From a virus: a stretch of 29,877 nucleotides of DNA. The stretch is from positions 1 through 29,877 of the IMG/VR virus record IMGVR_UViG_3300036859_000044; one strand, written 5' to 3'. Shown piece after piece: positions 15,647 to 24,204 of this stretch. A model generated the notes under the pieces. That model did no database searches, was not told the DNA's origin, and saw nothing but the letters and a program-made list of their open reading frames with translations. Position 1 is the stretch's first letter. Every line of letters starts with the position of its first letter. The position numbers and the translations under genes were made by a program.

Positions 15647-18444
15647 TCGGGGACACCGCCCAACTCGCCGTCGAGCTCAAGCTCAAGGACCAGCAGTTCC
15701 AGTCGAACATTACCCGCGACGAAGCGAGCCTCCGCAAGCTCAATACGACCGTTGGTAAGACTGGAACTGCGTTCTCGGCCGTCGCGGGGCACATCGGCGG
15801 GTTCCAGAGGAACATGGGCCGGGCGGTCTCCAATCTCGGCAAGGGGGTGTCGACCGCCGCTGCGAATCTCGAACGTCTGGCGATTGCAGGAGGGGCTCTT
15901 GCCATCGGCGGCGGGATCGCCGCAGTCAAATGGGCCGGCGATTTCGAGGCCCAGCTGCGCACGATCAACACCATCGCTCGGGAGACCCCCGAAGGCCTCA
16001 ACAAGATCGGCGATGCCATCCGCGAAGTGGCGCGCAGGACCGGAACCCCCCTCGAAGAGCTGACCCAGGGCTACTACGATCTCCTGTCGGCAGGGATCAA
16101 GGCCGCAGACGCCTCCAACGTCCTCAACCAGGCCAACAAGCTCGCCATCGGCGGCCTGGCTTCCACGGCTGAGACGGTCGACCTTCTTACAACGGCCATC
16201 AACGTGTACGGCGGGGATGCCTCCAAGGCTGCCCAGTACGCCGACGAATTCGCCAAGTCGATCGAGCGTGGCAAGGTCACCGCGGCGGAACTGGCTGCCA
16301 GTTATGCCCAGGTCGCTCCGCTCGCCCGATCCCTGGGCATCGAGAACAAGGAGCTGGCCGCTGGCTACGCCCGTCTGACCGCGGCTGGAACCCCGGCCGG
16401 TGAAGCCTCGACCCAGATGGCGTCGGCCTTGACGGCGCTGCTCAAGAAGACCCCGGACCTGGAGAAGCTCCAGAAGCAGACCGGCAAGAACTACTCGGCC
16501 ATCGCCGGATCGCAGGGGCTCAATGTCGCGCTCGAACAGATGCGGAATGACGCCGACAAGGCGGGTATCGAGCTGGTCAAGCTCGTCGGCCGCAAGGAGG
16601 CGCTGCTCTACATCCTCCAGACCACCGGCCCGAACCTCAAGGCATACAACGCCGATCTGGCGGCGATGGCCGATGCCGAGGGCACGGCCGCGGCGCAGAT
16701 GGCCGAACGCCAGCAGGGGCTGAACTTCCAGCTCGCCCGGTTCAAGGCGCTGGTCAAGGACGCCGGAATCACCATCGGCTCGGCATTGATACCCAAGCTC
16801 ATCCCCCTGATCGAGAAGTTCAACGACTTCATCAACAACAACCAGGAGGGGATCAAGCGGTTCGGGGCCGACCTCGCCTCGGCGTTCGAGAACGTGGCGA
16901 AGTGGATCGCCAAGCTCGATTTCAAGCAGATCGGGGATTCGCTCAAGACCGCGGCCTTCTTCGGGCGGGGATTGATCCAAGCATTCCTCGCCGCCCCGCA
17001 GTGGCTCCAGACCGCCGTGGTCACGGGTTGGGGATTGAACAAGCTCACCGGCGGGGCGGTCCAGAACATCATGGCCGACCTGACGAAGGCGGTCATCGGC
17101 GGCGCGATGCAGCAGTTCATCGCTCGCGGGGCGACGCCGGCCAATCCGTTGTTCGTGGCCGATGTTTCCGGCGGGTTGGGTAAGGGGATCCTTGGAGCCG
17201 GCGCAGCGGCAGCGGGCATCGGAACGGGGACAGCGGTAGCGGCTATAGCGGCAGCCGCAGTCGTGACGATCCTCTCGACGCAGGACCTCCTATCCAAGAC
17301 GAGCCGTGAGGAACGACTCCGAGAAGGCGGGCTGCGCGCCCAGCAGTACCGAGGTTCAGCGGCAGCGTTCGTGTCGCCCGTCCATGTCATCGACATGTCG
17401 CCCGAAGCCCGCCAGCAGCGGAGCGACCTGCACAAGGTGGCGCTCACGGCTCTTGCCGAGCAACGCCGGGGTGAGCGTGGCCTGACGGCGGGCACGATGG
17501 CCGATGCAGTTGCTCTTGGCACTGAACGTGGCATCGTCCATTCGGGCGTGTTCAAGAAGGCGCAGACAGTGCGGGAAGCGGGCGGGTTCGCGACCTCGCG
17601 TGAAGCCCTGATATCCATGCTTCACGAGAAGAAGCCGCTGGGCGTAGATGCTCTCGTCACGGGTCAGGCGATCGCCTTGGCCGTTGGAAACCATCTGCGC
17701 AACGACCGCAATCCCGATCTCAAGTCGGCGGTCTACAACCTCGGACTGCTGCGGCGGCTTCAAGCGCAGATGCCGAGGGATCTCGCCGCCAGGCTGGAGC
17801 CCAAGATCCATTCGCTGGAAGTTGCCATTGATCGAACGACAGCAGCGGTCAATGCCATCAAGATCAACGCCTTCACCGGGTTCAACGTTGGCGATGCCGG
17901 GAGCAGGTGGAAGCCGACTTCACAACCCACGCCGCTGGCTCGCAGGACGCCTACCGTCAACCCGTACACCGGCTTCACAACCCACGCCGCCGGCTTCCTC
18001 GGCCTGACCACCGGGCCATCCGAGATCGGGGTTGCGGGAGAGGCCGGAACCGAAGCCGTCGCCATCATCAAGAACCCTAGGCGTATTACCGCCCAATCGA
18101 CCAAGGTCTACGTCACCAACTGGCCAGGCGGCTTTGGGAGCGGGGCGTCAGCAACGGATGCGGTCTCCTCGGTCAAGAAGACCATGTCTCACGCCGAGCG
18201 GATCGCCGCTGCGCTAAAGGCCATCAAGGCCCGTGCCATTAGCGCGGGTCATCTCGGGCGAGAGGGTGAGGTTCGAGACACCTTGCGCGATGACCGCGAG
18301 CGCGGCATGTCATGGGACAAGATCATTAACGCCAAGCCGATCACGGTCAACGCCAACGTCGCGGTGTCCACCCGCGACGTGAACACGGCCCAGAGCATCA
18401 AGCGAAGGTACGGCCCGACGCCGACGCAAGCGGGCGCGGCGTGA
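15643..18444 (+). CDS. Tape measure protein, TP901 type
   Basis: This 933-residue protein sets tail length and passes through the tube at DNA ejection. The N-terminal 60 residues are helical; residues about 100-330 carry the TP901-type core (AIREVARRTGTPLEELTQGY, ELAASYAQVAPLARSLGI, GTPAGEASTQMASALTALL). Hydrophobic stretches lie near residues 78-98 and 510-545 (AVAAIAAAAVVTIL). The C-terminal third ends with the frequent SEIGVAGEAGTEAVAI motif. At the usual 1.5 angstroms per residue the tail would be about 140 nm (inference). GTG 15643 is coupled to the chaperone stop. Confidence 0.88.
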   Translation: MIGDTAQLAVELKLKDQQFQSNITRDEASLRKLNTTVGKTGTAFSAVAGHIGGFQRNMGRAVSNLGKGVSTAAANLERLAIAGGALAIGGGIAAVKWAGDFEAQLRTINTIARETPEGLNKIGDAIREVARRTGTPLEELTQGYYDLLSAGIKAADASNVLNQANKLAIGGLASTAETVDLLTTAINVYGGDASKAAQYADEFAKSIERGKVTAAELAASYAQVAPLARSLGIENKELAAGYARLTAAGTPAGEASTQMASALTALLKKTPDLEKLQKQTGKNYSAIAGSQGLNVALEQMRNDADKAGIELVKLVGRKEALLYILQTTGPNLKAYNADLAAMADAEGTAAAQMAERQQGLNFQLARFKALVKDAGITIGSALIPKLIPLIEKFNDFINNNQEGIKRFGADLASAFENVAKWIAKLDFKQIGDSLKTAAFFGRGLIQAFLAAPQWLQTAVVTGWGLNKLTGGAVQNIMADLTKAVIGGAMQQFIARGATPANPLFVADVSGGLGKGILGAGAAAAGIGTGTAVAAIAAAAVVTILSTQDLLSKTSREERLREGGLRAQQYRGSAAAFVSPVHVIDMSPEARQQRSDLHKVALTALAEQRRGERGLTAGTMADAVALGTERGIVHSGVFKKAQTVREAGGFATSREALISMLHEKKPLGVDALVTGQAIALAVGNHLRNDRNPDLKSAVYNLGLLRRLQAQMPRDLAARLEPKIHSLEVAIDRTTAAVNAIKINAFTGFNVGDAGSRWKPTSQPTPLARRTPTVNPYTGFTTHAAGFLGLTTGPSEIGVAGEAGTEAVAIIKNPRRITAQSTKVYVTNWPGGFGSGASATDAVSSVKKTMSHAERIAAALKAIKARAISAGHLGREGEVRDTLRDDRERGMSWDKIINAKPITVNANVAVSTRDVNTAQSIKRRYGPTPTQAGAA
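17918..17995 (+). repeat. Pair of 18-bp direct repeats inside the tape measure gene
   Basis: CTTCACAACCCACGCCGC occurs at 17918-17935 and again at 17973-17990. Each copy is followed by GGCT after one differing base. The copies are 55 bases apart, not a multiple of three, so they encode different peptides (TSQPTPLA and FTTHAAG). This looks like a short duplication in the flexible C-terminal linker. Confidence 0.75.
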
Positions 18445-20177
18445 TTCAGGTCGTCTATTCGAGTCCGACCACTCCGGGTGGAGCGGGCTGGGGCGAGGAT
18501 GTCACGACTTCGGTGCGCCTCGGTTCGATCACCGGACTCGCCGGTGAAGCGGAGCTCGGGGCGGTTGGGACAGGCAACGTCGTTCTTGACGACCCGAACG
18601 GAACCGTTGGCCATCTCGGTGACGGGATCGTCGGACTCAAGCAGATGTCCTTCATCGAGTGGGCCTGTCCGCTCGGGAACCGACGGCTCTACACGGCCTA
18701 CGTCGGAGATCGTCGGTATCACCGAGGCCAGCAGGATTCGCTCATCACCGGTCCTGCCCGAAAGATCGACGTCACCCTCACTGACCTCAACTCGTTCCTG
18801 ACATTCCGGGTCTTCGCGCCCACGGCAGACGATCCGACCTCGGACTTCGTTCGGCCAGCGGAGACCCACATCCAGCGCATCCAGGCCCTTCTGACGACGG
18901 TCGACTTCATCTCGACCACGCTCTTCGACATCGGCTACATCCCGACGACGGGCGGCGTGGCGATGTCGGCCAACGACTACACCGGATTCCGGCCGATCGA
19001 TGTGCTGAACGACTGTGCCCAAGTGTCCGGGTGGAACTTCTTCATCCTCTACAACGAGGCCACCAACAAGCTGGTCCTGTGGTTCGACCGGTACGACACC
19101 GACGGTTCAACCACGCTCGCTTATGACTCGACCCTGCGCCTCACCAACATCGAGGCTCAGCAGGACAACACGACGACGTTTGCCATCGAGCCCGATGCGG
19201 TCGAAGTCCTCGATCCCTCCCGCGTCATCTCGGCGGCCTATGGAACGGGCACCGGGATCACCGGTTACGAGACCAGCCCGACCACCGCCTACACGTTCGC
19301 GTGGCGCGATGCGGTCATGCCGTCGGAGTTCGTCAAGGAGCAGGCCAAGCTCGACGCGCTCCTGACCCGCTATCTCACCGAGAATGCCACCGAGGCATCG
19401 CGGGTCTCGTGCACGGTCCGGGTCCCGAACACCAAGGTCACCGCCATCCACGAGGGGATGCGGATCGAAGGCTGGTTCACCCACCTCCCCTCGAACATCG
19501 GGGAATACCGCTGGTATCGCATTCTCCAGCGAACGATCCGCCAGGATGTCGAGAACGAGGAGCTCTACTGGCTCGACCTCGAGATGACGCCACTTCCCGA
19601 GACCGTCGAACCCGCCGCCGTCATCTACAGGGCCTTCACCGACGATGACTACCCGGCCTATAACGGGGCTACGAATCCACTCGGTTTGCCTGGCCTGTAT
19701 CCCATCGCATGGCGCTGCTCAGGCGATCTTGACGAATCTCCGCCCGACCCCTATTGCACAGGGTCCCTCAGCGACCCAACGGTCGGGCCGCTACATCCGA
19801 GCCACGGCACGATCTCAGATCCGCACGTTGCGCCATCCAACGGTCCTTACGGTAGTTACCTCGGCTTCACCTTCGAGGGATCAGGGACGATCGACTTCAC
19901 AGGCAACTTCCAGGGGTTCGGGGCAATCAACGGAAAAACCTTGCACGTTGACATCCTCATTGATGGTGTGGTCGTCGCGAGCGACACGTGCGTTACCGCC
20001 GGCGGGGCCGCGTGTGCGCTCACAGTCGTCGGTACGGCAGTCCCGGTCAATGTCGGCTCTATCCTGACGGGCAGGTTCTATACGAACCTCGGATCAGCCG
20101 GCTTCTATCTCGATGTGGGCGCCAGCGGCCCCACGGGCGTTGCTCTCCGGATCACTGGTGGGAGCCTGTTCGCGTGA
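18441..20177 (+). CDS. Tail hub/baseplate protein with C-terminal beta extension
   Basis: The 578-residue product follows the tape measure (GTGA overlap), where the distal tail or hub protein lies. Residues 1-130 form a beta-rich start (LGSITGLAGEAELG, VVLDDPNGTVGHLGDG, YTAYVGDRRYHRG). The middle (ETHIQRIQALL, FRPIDVLNDCAQVSGWNFFI, then NKLVLWF) resembles hub domains of gp27/Tal-type proteins. From about residue 420 a Gly/Pro-rich linker leads to a beta-sandwich-like C-terminus (GSGTIDFTGNFQGFG, HVDILIDGVVVAS, GVALRITGGSLFA), possibly carbohydrate- or host-binding. Exact class (Dit or Tal) is uncertain. Confidence 0.62.
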   Translation: MIQVVYSSPTTPGGAGWGEDVTTSVRLGSITGLAGEAELGAVGTGNVVLDDPNGTVGHLGDGIVGLKQMSFIEWACPLGNRRLYTAYVGDRRYHRGQQDSLITGPARKIDVTLTDLNSFLTFRVFAPTADDPTSDFVRPAETHIQRIQALLTTVDFISTTLFDIGYIPTTGGVAMSANDYTGFRPIDVLNDCAQVSGWNFFILYNEATNKLVLWFDRYDTDGSTTLAYDSTLRLTNIEAQQDNTTTFAIEPDAVEVLDPSRVISAAYGTGTGITGYETSPTTAYTFAWRDAVMPSEFVKEQAKLDALLTRYLTENATEASRVSCTVRVPNTKVTAIHEGMRIEGWFTHLPSNIGEYRWYRILQRTIRQDVENEELYWLDLEMTPLPETVEPAAVIYRAFTDDDYPAYNGATNPLGLPGLYPIAWRCSGDLDESPPDPYCTGSLSDPTVGPLHPSHGTISDPHVAPSNGPYGSYLGFTFEGSGTIDFTGNFQGFGAINGKTLHVDILIDGVVVASDTCVTAGGAACALTVVGTAVPVNVGSILTGRFYTNLGSAGFYLDVGASGPTGVALRITGGSLFA

Positions 20178-21103
20178 GCGGCTTCAAGATCACCCAGCCC
20201 AACCCGATGAGCCGGCCCGCGTCGGGTGGTACACCGGGAGGCGCCGCGGGTGGCGATCTCGGAGGGACGTTCCCTGGGCCCACGGTCTCTGGCCTCCAGG
20301 GAACGCCGATCTGTGTCACCGCACCATCGCCTGGGGAAGCACTGATCTTCGATGGAACGGAGTGGTGTCCAGCGGGACTGGTTGATAGCGTCACCGTCCA
20401 GGAACTCGATGGGACGCCCTCGGTTGCTGCCAGCCGGATCGACGTGCCCAATGGCTCCCTCACCGTCGTCGCCGGGACGGTGGCCAGGATCGCCTACGTC
20501 ACCCCGGTCCTGGGCGGCCAGGAGTTCGTCGATACCAATGCGGCTGCGGGCGCAACCGCCACCCTTGATTGCTCACTCGCCAACATCTTCGACCTGACTC
20601 TGACCGCCAACTGCACGATCTCGATCACCAACCCGCCAGCGGCCGGAGTCTCGGGGCAGATCACCGTGATCCTGCGTCAGGGGGGAACGGGCTCGTACAC
20701 CGTCACATGGCCGGCTTCTGTGGCCTGGCAGGACCCGTTGACCGGGTTGACCGGCGGCTCGGCTCCCGTCCTGTTCACGGCAGTCGGGGCCGAGAACGTC
20801 GTTGACCTGTCGACGCTGGACGGCGGGGTGACGTGGGGCGGCTCGGTTGTCGGCTCGGCTCTCACCGTCAAGGATGAGGGCTCTGCGCTCGCCACGGCGG
20901 CCACGTCGCTGGACTTCGTCGGCGCGGGCGTTGTGGCATCGGGAACGGGAGCCGCCAAGACGATCACGATTGCCGGGGTGACCGCGGCCGCGATTACCGC
21001 CCTTGGGTTCGTCGGCGGGATCCTGATGCAAGACGGCGCCACGAGCCCGCCCGTCCCGTTATGGACGGAAGCCGGCGACGATTACCTCTATGCCGATCTG
21101 TAG
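20174..21103 (+). CDS. Tail fibre-type structural protein
   Basis: The 309-residue product starts at GTG 20174 (GTGA overlap). The N-terminus (TPGGAAGGDLGGTFPGPTV) is a glycine-rich segment very common at the start of phage fibre repeats. It is followed by beta-rich, low-charge sequence (ATATLDCSLANIFDLTL, GQITVILRQGGTGSYTV with TWPASVAW), of the kind seen in trimeric fibre shafts. No enzymatic motif is visible. It probably contributes to host recognition at the tail tip, by position and composition. Confidence 0.65.
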   Translation: MSGFKITQPNPMSRPASGGTPGGAAGGDLGGTFPGPTVSGLQGTPICVTAPSPGEALIFDGTEWCPAGLVDSVTVQELDGTPSVAASRIDVPNGSLTVVAGTVARIAYVTPVLGGQEFVDTNAAAGATATLDCSLANIFDLTLTANCTISITNPPAAGVSGQITVILRQGGTGSYTVTWPASVAWQDPLTGLTGGSAPVLFTAVGAENVVDLSTLDGGVTWGGSVVGSALTVKDEGSALATAATSLDFVGAGVVASGTGAAKTITIAGVTAAAITALGFVGGILMQDGATSPPVPLWTEAGDDYLYADL

Positions 21104-21112
21104 GAGAACCTG

Positions 21113-21835
21113 ATGCCCGCCGGAAGTGACAACGTATTCCCCAAGGTCATCCTCTCGGAAGGCGCCGCGCCGGCCACACCCTCGGCCAACCAGGTGAAGA
21201 TCTACGCCAAGGCTGACGGGCTCATGTATTCCAAGGACGACGCAGGGGCCGAGACGCTCATGTCCGGTGGGGCAGGTGGCGCACCGACGACTGCCGACTA
21301 CCTGGTGGGCACGGCGAACGGCTCCCTCTCAGCCGAGATCGTTGTCGGCGCGACCCCCGGCGGCGAGCTCGGGAATACGTGGGCTTCACCGACCGTCGAT
21401 GACACTCATGCCGGCGGCCATCATCAGAGCGAACTCGATTACGTTCAGATCACATCGGCCGTCTCCCTGACCGCAACCACCGAGGGCACCGCCCACACCT
21501 GCATCACGGGCACCAGCCAAGCGTATGAGGCCGTGCCCACGCTGATCGAGGTGTCCTCACCGCATATCGGGACTCCCGCAGATGCGGCAGGACGGGCGGT
21601 CATCGTCCTGCTCTATGATGGCGCGACGCTCCTCGGCAGGATTGGGACGTTCATCACGCCGGTTGCTGCAGAAACACGATTTGCGTTCCGCGGCGCATAC
21701 CGACTCACCCCAACCGCCGCAACACATCAGTACATTATCAAGGCATACGTCACGGGTGGAACCGGGAGCTTTGCCGCGGGCGCCGGCGGCAGCGGGACCA
21801 ATCTTCCGGCCTTTCTTCGGATCACGCGCGTCTAG
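21113..21835 (+). CDS. Second tail fibre-type protein
   Basis: The 240-residue product has a good AGGAGA site (about 21093-21108 region: TAGGAGAACCTG directly before ATG 21113). The N-terminus, SEGAAPATPSANQVKIYAKA with GLMYSKDDAGAETLMSGG, is a widespread fibre/appendage opening. The C-terminal 130 residues are beta-rich with a small globular head (LIEVSSPHIG, AVIVLLYDGATLLGRIGTF, THQYIIKAYVTGGTG) and a Gly-rich loop near the end, plausibly the receptor-binding tip. Function is inferred from position and composition. Confidence 0.65.
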   Translation: MPAGSDNVFPKVILSEGAAPATPSANQVKIYAKADGLMYSKDDAGAETLMSGGAGGAPTTADYLVGTANGSLSAEIVVGATPGGELGNTWASPTVDDTHAGGHHQSELDYVQITSAVSLTATTEGTAHTCITGTSQAYEAVPTLIEVSSPHIGTPADAAGRAVIVLLYDGATLLGRIGTFITPVAAETRFAFRGAYRLTPTAATHQYIIKAYVTGGTGSFAAGAGGSGTNLPAFLRITRV

Positions 21836-21874
21836 GTTCCCCGATGCACCACCCGACCGCCTATCCTGCCGTGC

Positions 21875-23200
21875 GTGGACCGCAGACGCTTCCTGATCGG
21901 CTCGGGGCTGGCACTGATCGGCGGGGCAGAAATGCTCCGCCGCGATACCATGCTTCCTCCCCCGCATGCATCAGGGTCCGAGGCGCATAGGGTGCCGCGT
22001 TACTTCGGCTCCCCCGCCCCGACAACGCTGGCCGCCTTTGCCCTGACGACTGCCGCGGCCGGCGGCTGGTCATGGTTTGGCGATCCGCGGGCGGTCTATT
22101 ACAACGGCAAGACGTACTTCGGCTACATCCGGGGGGACAATGGGAACGTCTGCATCCGCTCGTACGATCACGTTACGGAGATTGTGAGCGCCGAAACCGT
22201 GCTTCATGCCGCGCTGGAGATCGACGACCACGATGTCCCGAGCATCCATGTCCGGCCGTCCGATGGACGGATCGTGGTGTGGTACTCGGCGCATCTTGGC
22301 CCCGCGATCTATCAGCGCATCTCGACCAACCCCGAAGACATCAGCGCGTTTGGCTCCGAAACCGACCTCGACGCGTCCTTCGGGGGGAGCCAGTACACCT
22401 ACCCGTCCCCGGTCTACACGTCTTCGGGCACGACGATCTGGCTGTTCGTTCGCAGCCACGTGGCCGGCATCGCCTACTGGTGGTACAACGCCTCCGGCAA
22501 CGGCGGCGCAACGTGGGGTTCGACGACGCAGCTCCATTCGGTGACGTATTCGAAGATCGCCAGCAACGGGACGGATCGGATCGACGTAGCCTGCTCGAAC
22601 CACCCCGACGCAGGCGCGACCAAGATCTATCACCTGTACCGCCAATCAGCGGCCTGGCACAAGAGCGACGGGACGAACATGGGTACCGGCATTCCGTTCG
22701 CCGGGACGGATATGACCACGGTCTATGACGGTGGAGCTAAGCTCGTCTGGATCTGGGACATCGCGTACAAGTCGGACGGCAACCCGGTCATCGTCTTCGT
22801 CAAGTTCGAGTCGACAACCGATCACCGCTATATGTATGCCGACTGGGACGGCTCGACTTGGACGGTGACCGAGATCGTGGCTGGTGGTTCCTACATCGCC
22901 ACCGATCTCGGATTCAATGCCAGCCAGGTTTACTACTCGGGTGGTGTGGTACTCGATCATTCGGACCCGACAATCGTATGGGCTTCGGTGGGTGTCGGGG
23001 GCGGTGTCTGGGAGATCCGTCGGCTGGTGACCGCGAATGCGGGCGCGTCGTTCAGCAGCTCGACCCTCGTGTCGTCGGGAAAGAACATGCGACCGGTCTC
23101 GGTCCGCAACCACGTGCCCGGCCTGCAGGCGCTCTATATGCCCGGAACCTACGCGAGCTATGTGACCTACAGCGTCGGGACGAGCGGCGTCGGGCTGTAG
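21875..23200 (+). CDS. BNR-repeat (BNR_4-like) beta-propeller protein with Tat-like leader
   Basis: The 441-residue product matches BNR_4-type propellers found in sialidase-like and polysaccharide-lyase-like proteins: GGWSWFGDPRAVYYNGKTYF near residue 65, then EIDDHDVPSIHVRPSDGRIV and VVWYSAHLG. It is probably glycan-active or glycan-binding. The N-terminus reads RRRFLIGSGLALIGG, a twin-arginine-type export leader, odd for a virion protein. GTG 21875 keeps this leader but has no clear ribosome-binding site. ATG 21932, with GGGG upstream, would give a leaderless form. It is the last + strand gene of the tail block. Confidence 0.7.
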   Translation: MDRRRFLIGSGLALIGGAEMLRRDTMLPPPHASGSEAHRVPRYFGSPAPTTLAAFALTTAAAGGWSWFGDPRAVYYNGKTYFGYIRGDNGNVCIRSYDHVTEIVSAETVLHAALEIDDHDVPSIHVRPSDGRIVVWYSAHLGPAIYQRISTNPEDISAFGSETDLDASFGGSQYTYPSPVYTSSGTTIWLFVRSHVAGIAYWWYNASGNGGATWGSTTQLHSVTYSKIASNGTDRIDVACSNHPDAGATKIYHLYRQSAAWHKSDGTNMGTGIPFAGTDMTTVYDGGAKLVWIWDIAYKSDGNPVIVFVKFESTTDHRYMYADWDGSTWTVTEIVAGGSYIATDLGFNASQVYYSGGVVLDHSDPTIVWASVGVGGGVWEIRRLVTANAGASFSSSTLVSSGKNMRPVSVRNHVPGLQALYMPGTYASYVTYSVGTSGVGL

Positions 23201-23249
23201 TCGCCACGCGCCGGGAGCGTCGTGACAGCCTCGCCGCCGCCGACCCGGG

Positions 23250-23537
23250 TCACGGTCGATTGAACTTCAGGTCTGGGCACCCGATCGCAGCGGCTCTATC
23301 GCTGATCGCAGCCTGGAAGCCCACCGTCTTGTTCTCGGTGGCTGTGTACATTTCCTCCTGGAGCGTGACGCAGTTCGTCTCGTCGAGGATCGAGCGGTAG
23401 GCGCCCGTCAGTCCGCCATATATCCGGGCGTAGTCCTCCGCGTCGAGTGGTGCCGAGGTCCTGTTAGGTTCGGCCGTCGCGGTTGCTCCCCCGCTGCACG
23501 CCGCCGCCAGAAACGCGATCACGAGCAGTTGCTTCAT
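23250..23537 (-). CDS. Small secreted lipoprotein
   Basis: The 95-residue product begins MKQLLVIAFLAAAC, a short signal peptide with a lipobox (LAAAC, Cys at residue 14), followed by SGGATATAEP, a typical flexible linker. The mature part (about residues 30-95: AEDYARIYGGLTGAYRSI, ETNCVTLQEEMYTA, DRAAAIGCPDLKF) has two further Cys that could pair. GGGAGTGGGGGA just before ATG 23537 is a good ribosome-binding site. It lies on the reverse strand between the tail genes and the switch region, the usual place of genes expressed from a prophage. Superinfection exclusion is a possible role but only by analogy. Confidence 0.75.
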   Translation of the reverse strand: MKQLLVIAFLAAACSGGATATAEPNRTSAPLDAEDYARIYGGLTGAYRSILDETNCVTLQEEMYTATENKTVGFQAAISDRAAAIGCPDLKFNRP

Positions 23538-23590
23538 TCCCCCACTCCCTTATCCGGTGCGTGTCGTCAAGTCCGAAAGTTTGATTGCGC

Positions 23591-23617
23591 TTGACTCGTT
23601 GCCGGGTGCACTATCGT
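23591..23617 (+). promoter_or_regulatory. Possible promoter for the small + strand gene at 23667
   Basis: TTGACT (23591-23596) and TATCGT (23612-23617) are 15 bases apart, shorter than ideal. The -35 box lies in an imperfect inverted repeat: GTCAAG at 23566-23571 and CTTGAC at 23590-23595, similar to the half-sites of the palindrome at 24197-24217. The whole gap 23538-23666 between divergent genes holds nothing else recognisable. Confidence 0.3.
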
Positions 23618-23666
23618 CCGGTCATCATCTGCTCGGGTATCCGGGCCTTCACGGGAGGGGGTCATT

Positions 23667-23864
23667 GTGTCGGGACCTGTCAATCCTGATGTCGTCATCC
23701 CGCTGTCCCGCCAGGAGCGGCGGGCATTGTGGACTCTCCGGTTGCTGAAGGCGTGGGGCGTGATCCAAGCACCTCAGCAGCCTTCAGGAGCGCCGAAGCT
23801 GCATCTTCTCCCCGCTCCCGATCCTCACGCATCTCCTTCACCAGCGCCTGAATTTCTCGGGTGA
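23667..23864 (+). CDS. Small hypothetical gene antisense to the repressor 3' end
   Basis: The 65-residue product is not recognised. The first half (VVIPLSRQERRALWTLRLLKAWGVI) looks like a real basic helix-containing segment with G/C at third positions. The second half is Pro/Ser-rich and weaker. GGGAGGGGG lies 5 bases before GTG 23667, an unusually strong ribosome-binding site. It overlaps the reverse-strand repressor gene by 170 bases. Either it is a real gene whose transcription would oppose the repressor, or the overlap part is a shadow of that gene. Confidence 0.42.
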   Translation: MSGPVNPDVVIPLSRQERRALWTLRLLKAWGVIQAPQQPSGAPKLHLLPAPDPHASPSPAPEFLG

Positions 23865-24126
23865 GTTCGGCGATAGCGTCGGTCAGTGGTGGCGGTTCCG
23901 GGTCGCGGCCATCGTAAGCGGCTTGGAGGACCCAGATCGACGTACCAAGTGCTAGGGCGACTTTCTCTAGCTCGTGGCCTCGCGGGACGGTCTTACCGCC
24001 GAACCAGTTCATCAGGGTGTCATAGGAAACGTGCGCGCGCAGGGCCAACTGCATGTCGCTCGTAATCCCGGCCTTTGCGCGAGCGACATGGATGGCTCGT
24101 TTCAACGCGGGGCCGCCGCTCACCAT
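23695..24126 (-). CDS. XRE-type repressor-like regulator (CI analogue)
   Basis: The 143-residue product starts at ATG 24126 and carries a helix-turn-helix in residues about 10-60: LKRAIHVARAKAG, then SDMQLALRAHVSYDTLMNWF and TVPRGHELEKVALALG. The second half is a charged coiled-coil-like helix (LTDAIAELTREIQALVKEM) that may make it dimeric, with a flexible tail. There is no LexA/CI-type self-cleaving peptidase domain. A frame-open ATG at 24216 was rejected because it lies inside the operator palindrome. Divergent orientation to a small HTH gene and a shared palindrome support a lysogeny repressor. Confidence 0.78.
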   Translation of the reverse strand: MVSGGPALKRAIHVARAKAGITSDMQLALRAHVSYDTLMNWFGGKTVPRGHELEKVALALGTSIWVLQAAYDGRDPEPPPLTDAIAELTREIQALVKEMREDRERGEDAASALLKAAEVLGSRPTPSATGESTMPAAPGGTAG

Positions 24127-24175
24127 CAACGTCCCAGCCCTTTGCGTCGCGCGCCCGGACCAGTTGCGTCGGCGC

Positions 24176-24204
24176 ACCGTATTACTTCGGACATGTTGTG
24201 TCAA
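24176..24204 (-). promoter_or_regulatory. Probable repressor promoter
   Basis: On the reverse strand TTGACA (24204-24199) is followed after 17 bases by TACGGT (24181-24176), a good -35 with a weak -10. Transcription would start near 24169, about 40 bases before the repressor ATG at 24126. The -35 is part of the palindrome at 24197-24217. Confidence 0.5.

Noticed and set aside
15586-16980. Long open frame of 464 codons on the reverse strand opposite the tape measure gene
   Set aside because: It mirrors the GC-rich third positions of the tape measure gene, has no recognisable domain or ribosome-binding site, and the + strand frame is clearly a tape measure protein.
23566-23595. Second operator in the gap before 23667 (GTCAAG ... 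CTTGAC)
   Set aside because: Arms are only 6 bases and 18 bases apart, unlike the 8-5-8 site; similarity to the switch operator may only reflect -35 boxes.
23557-23748. Open frame of 63 codons upstream of the small gene at 23667
   Set aside because: The product is Ser/Gly/Cys-rich without structure, lies over the promoter-like region and conflicts with the better frame at 23667.
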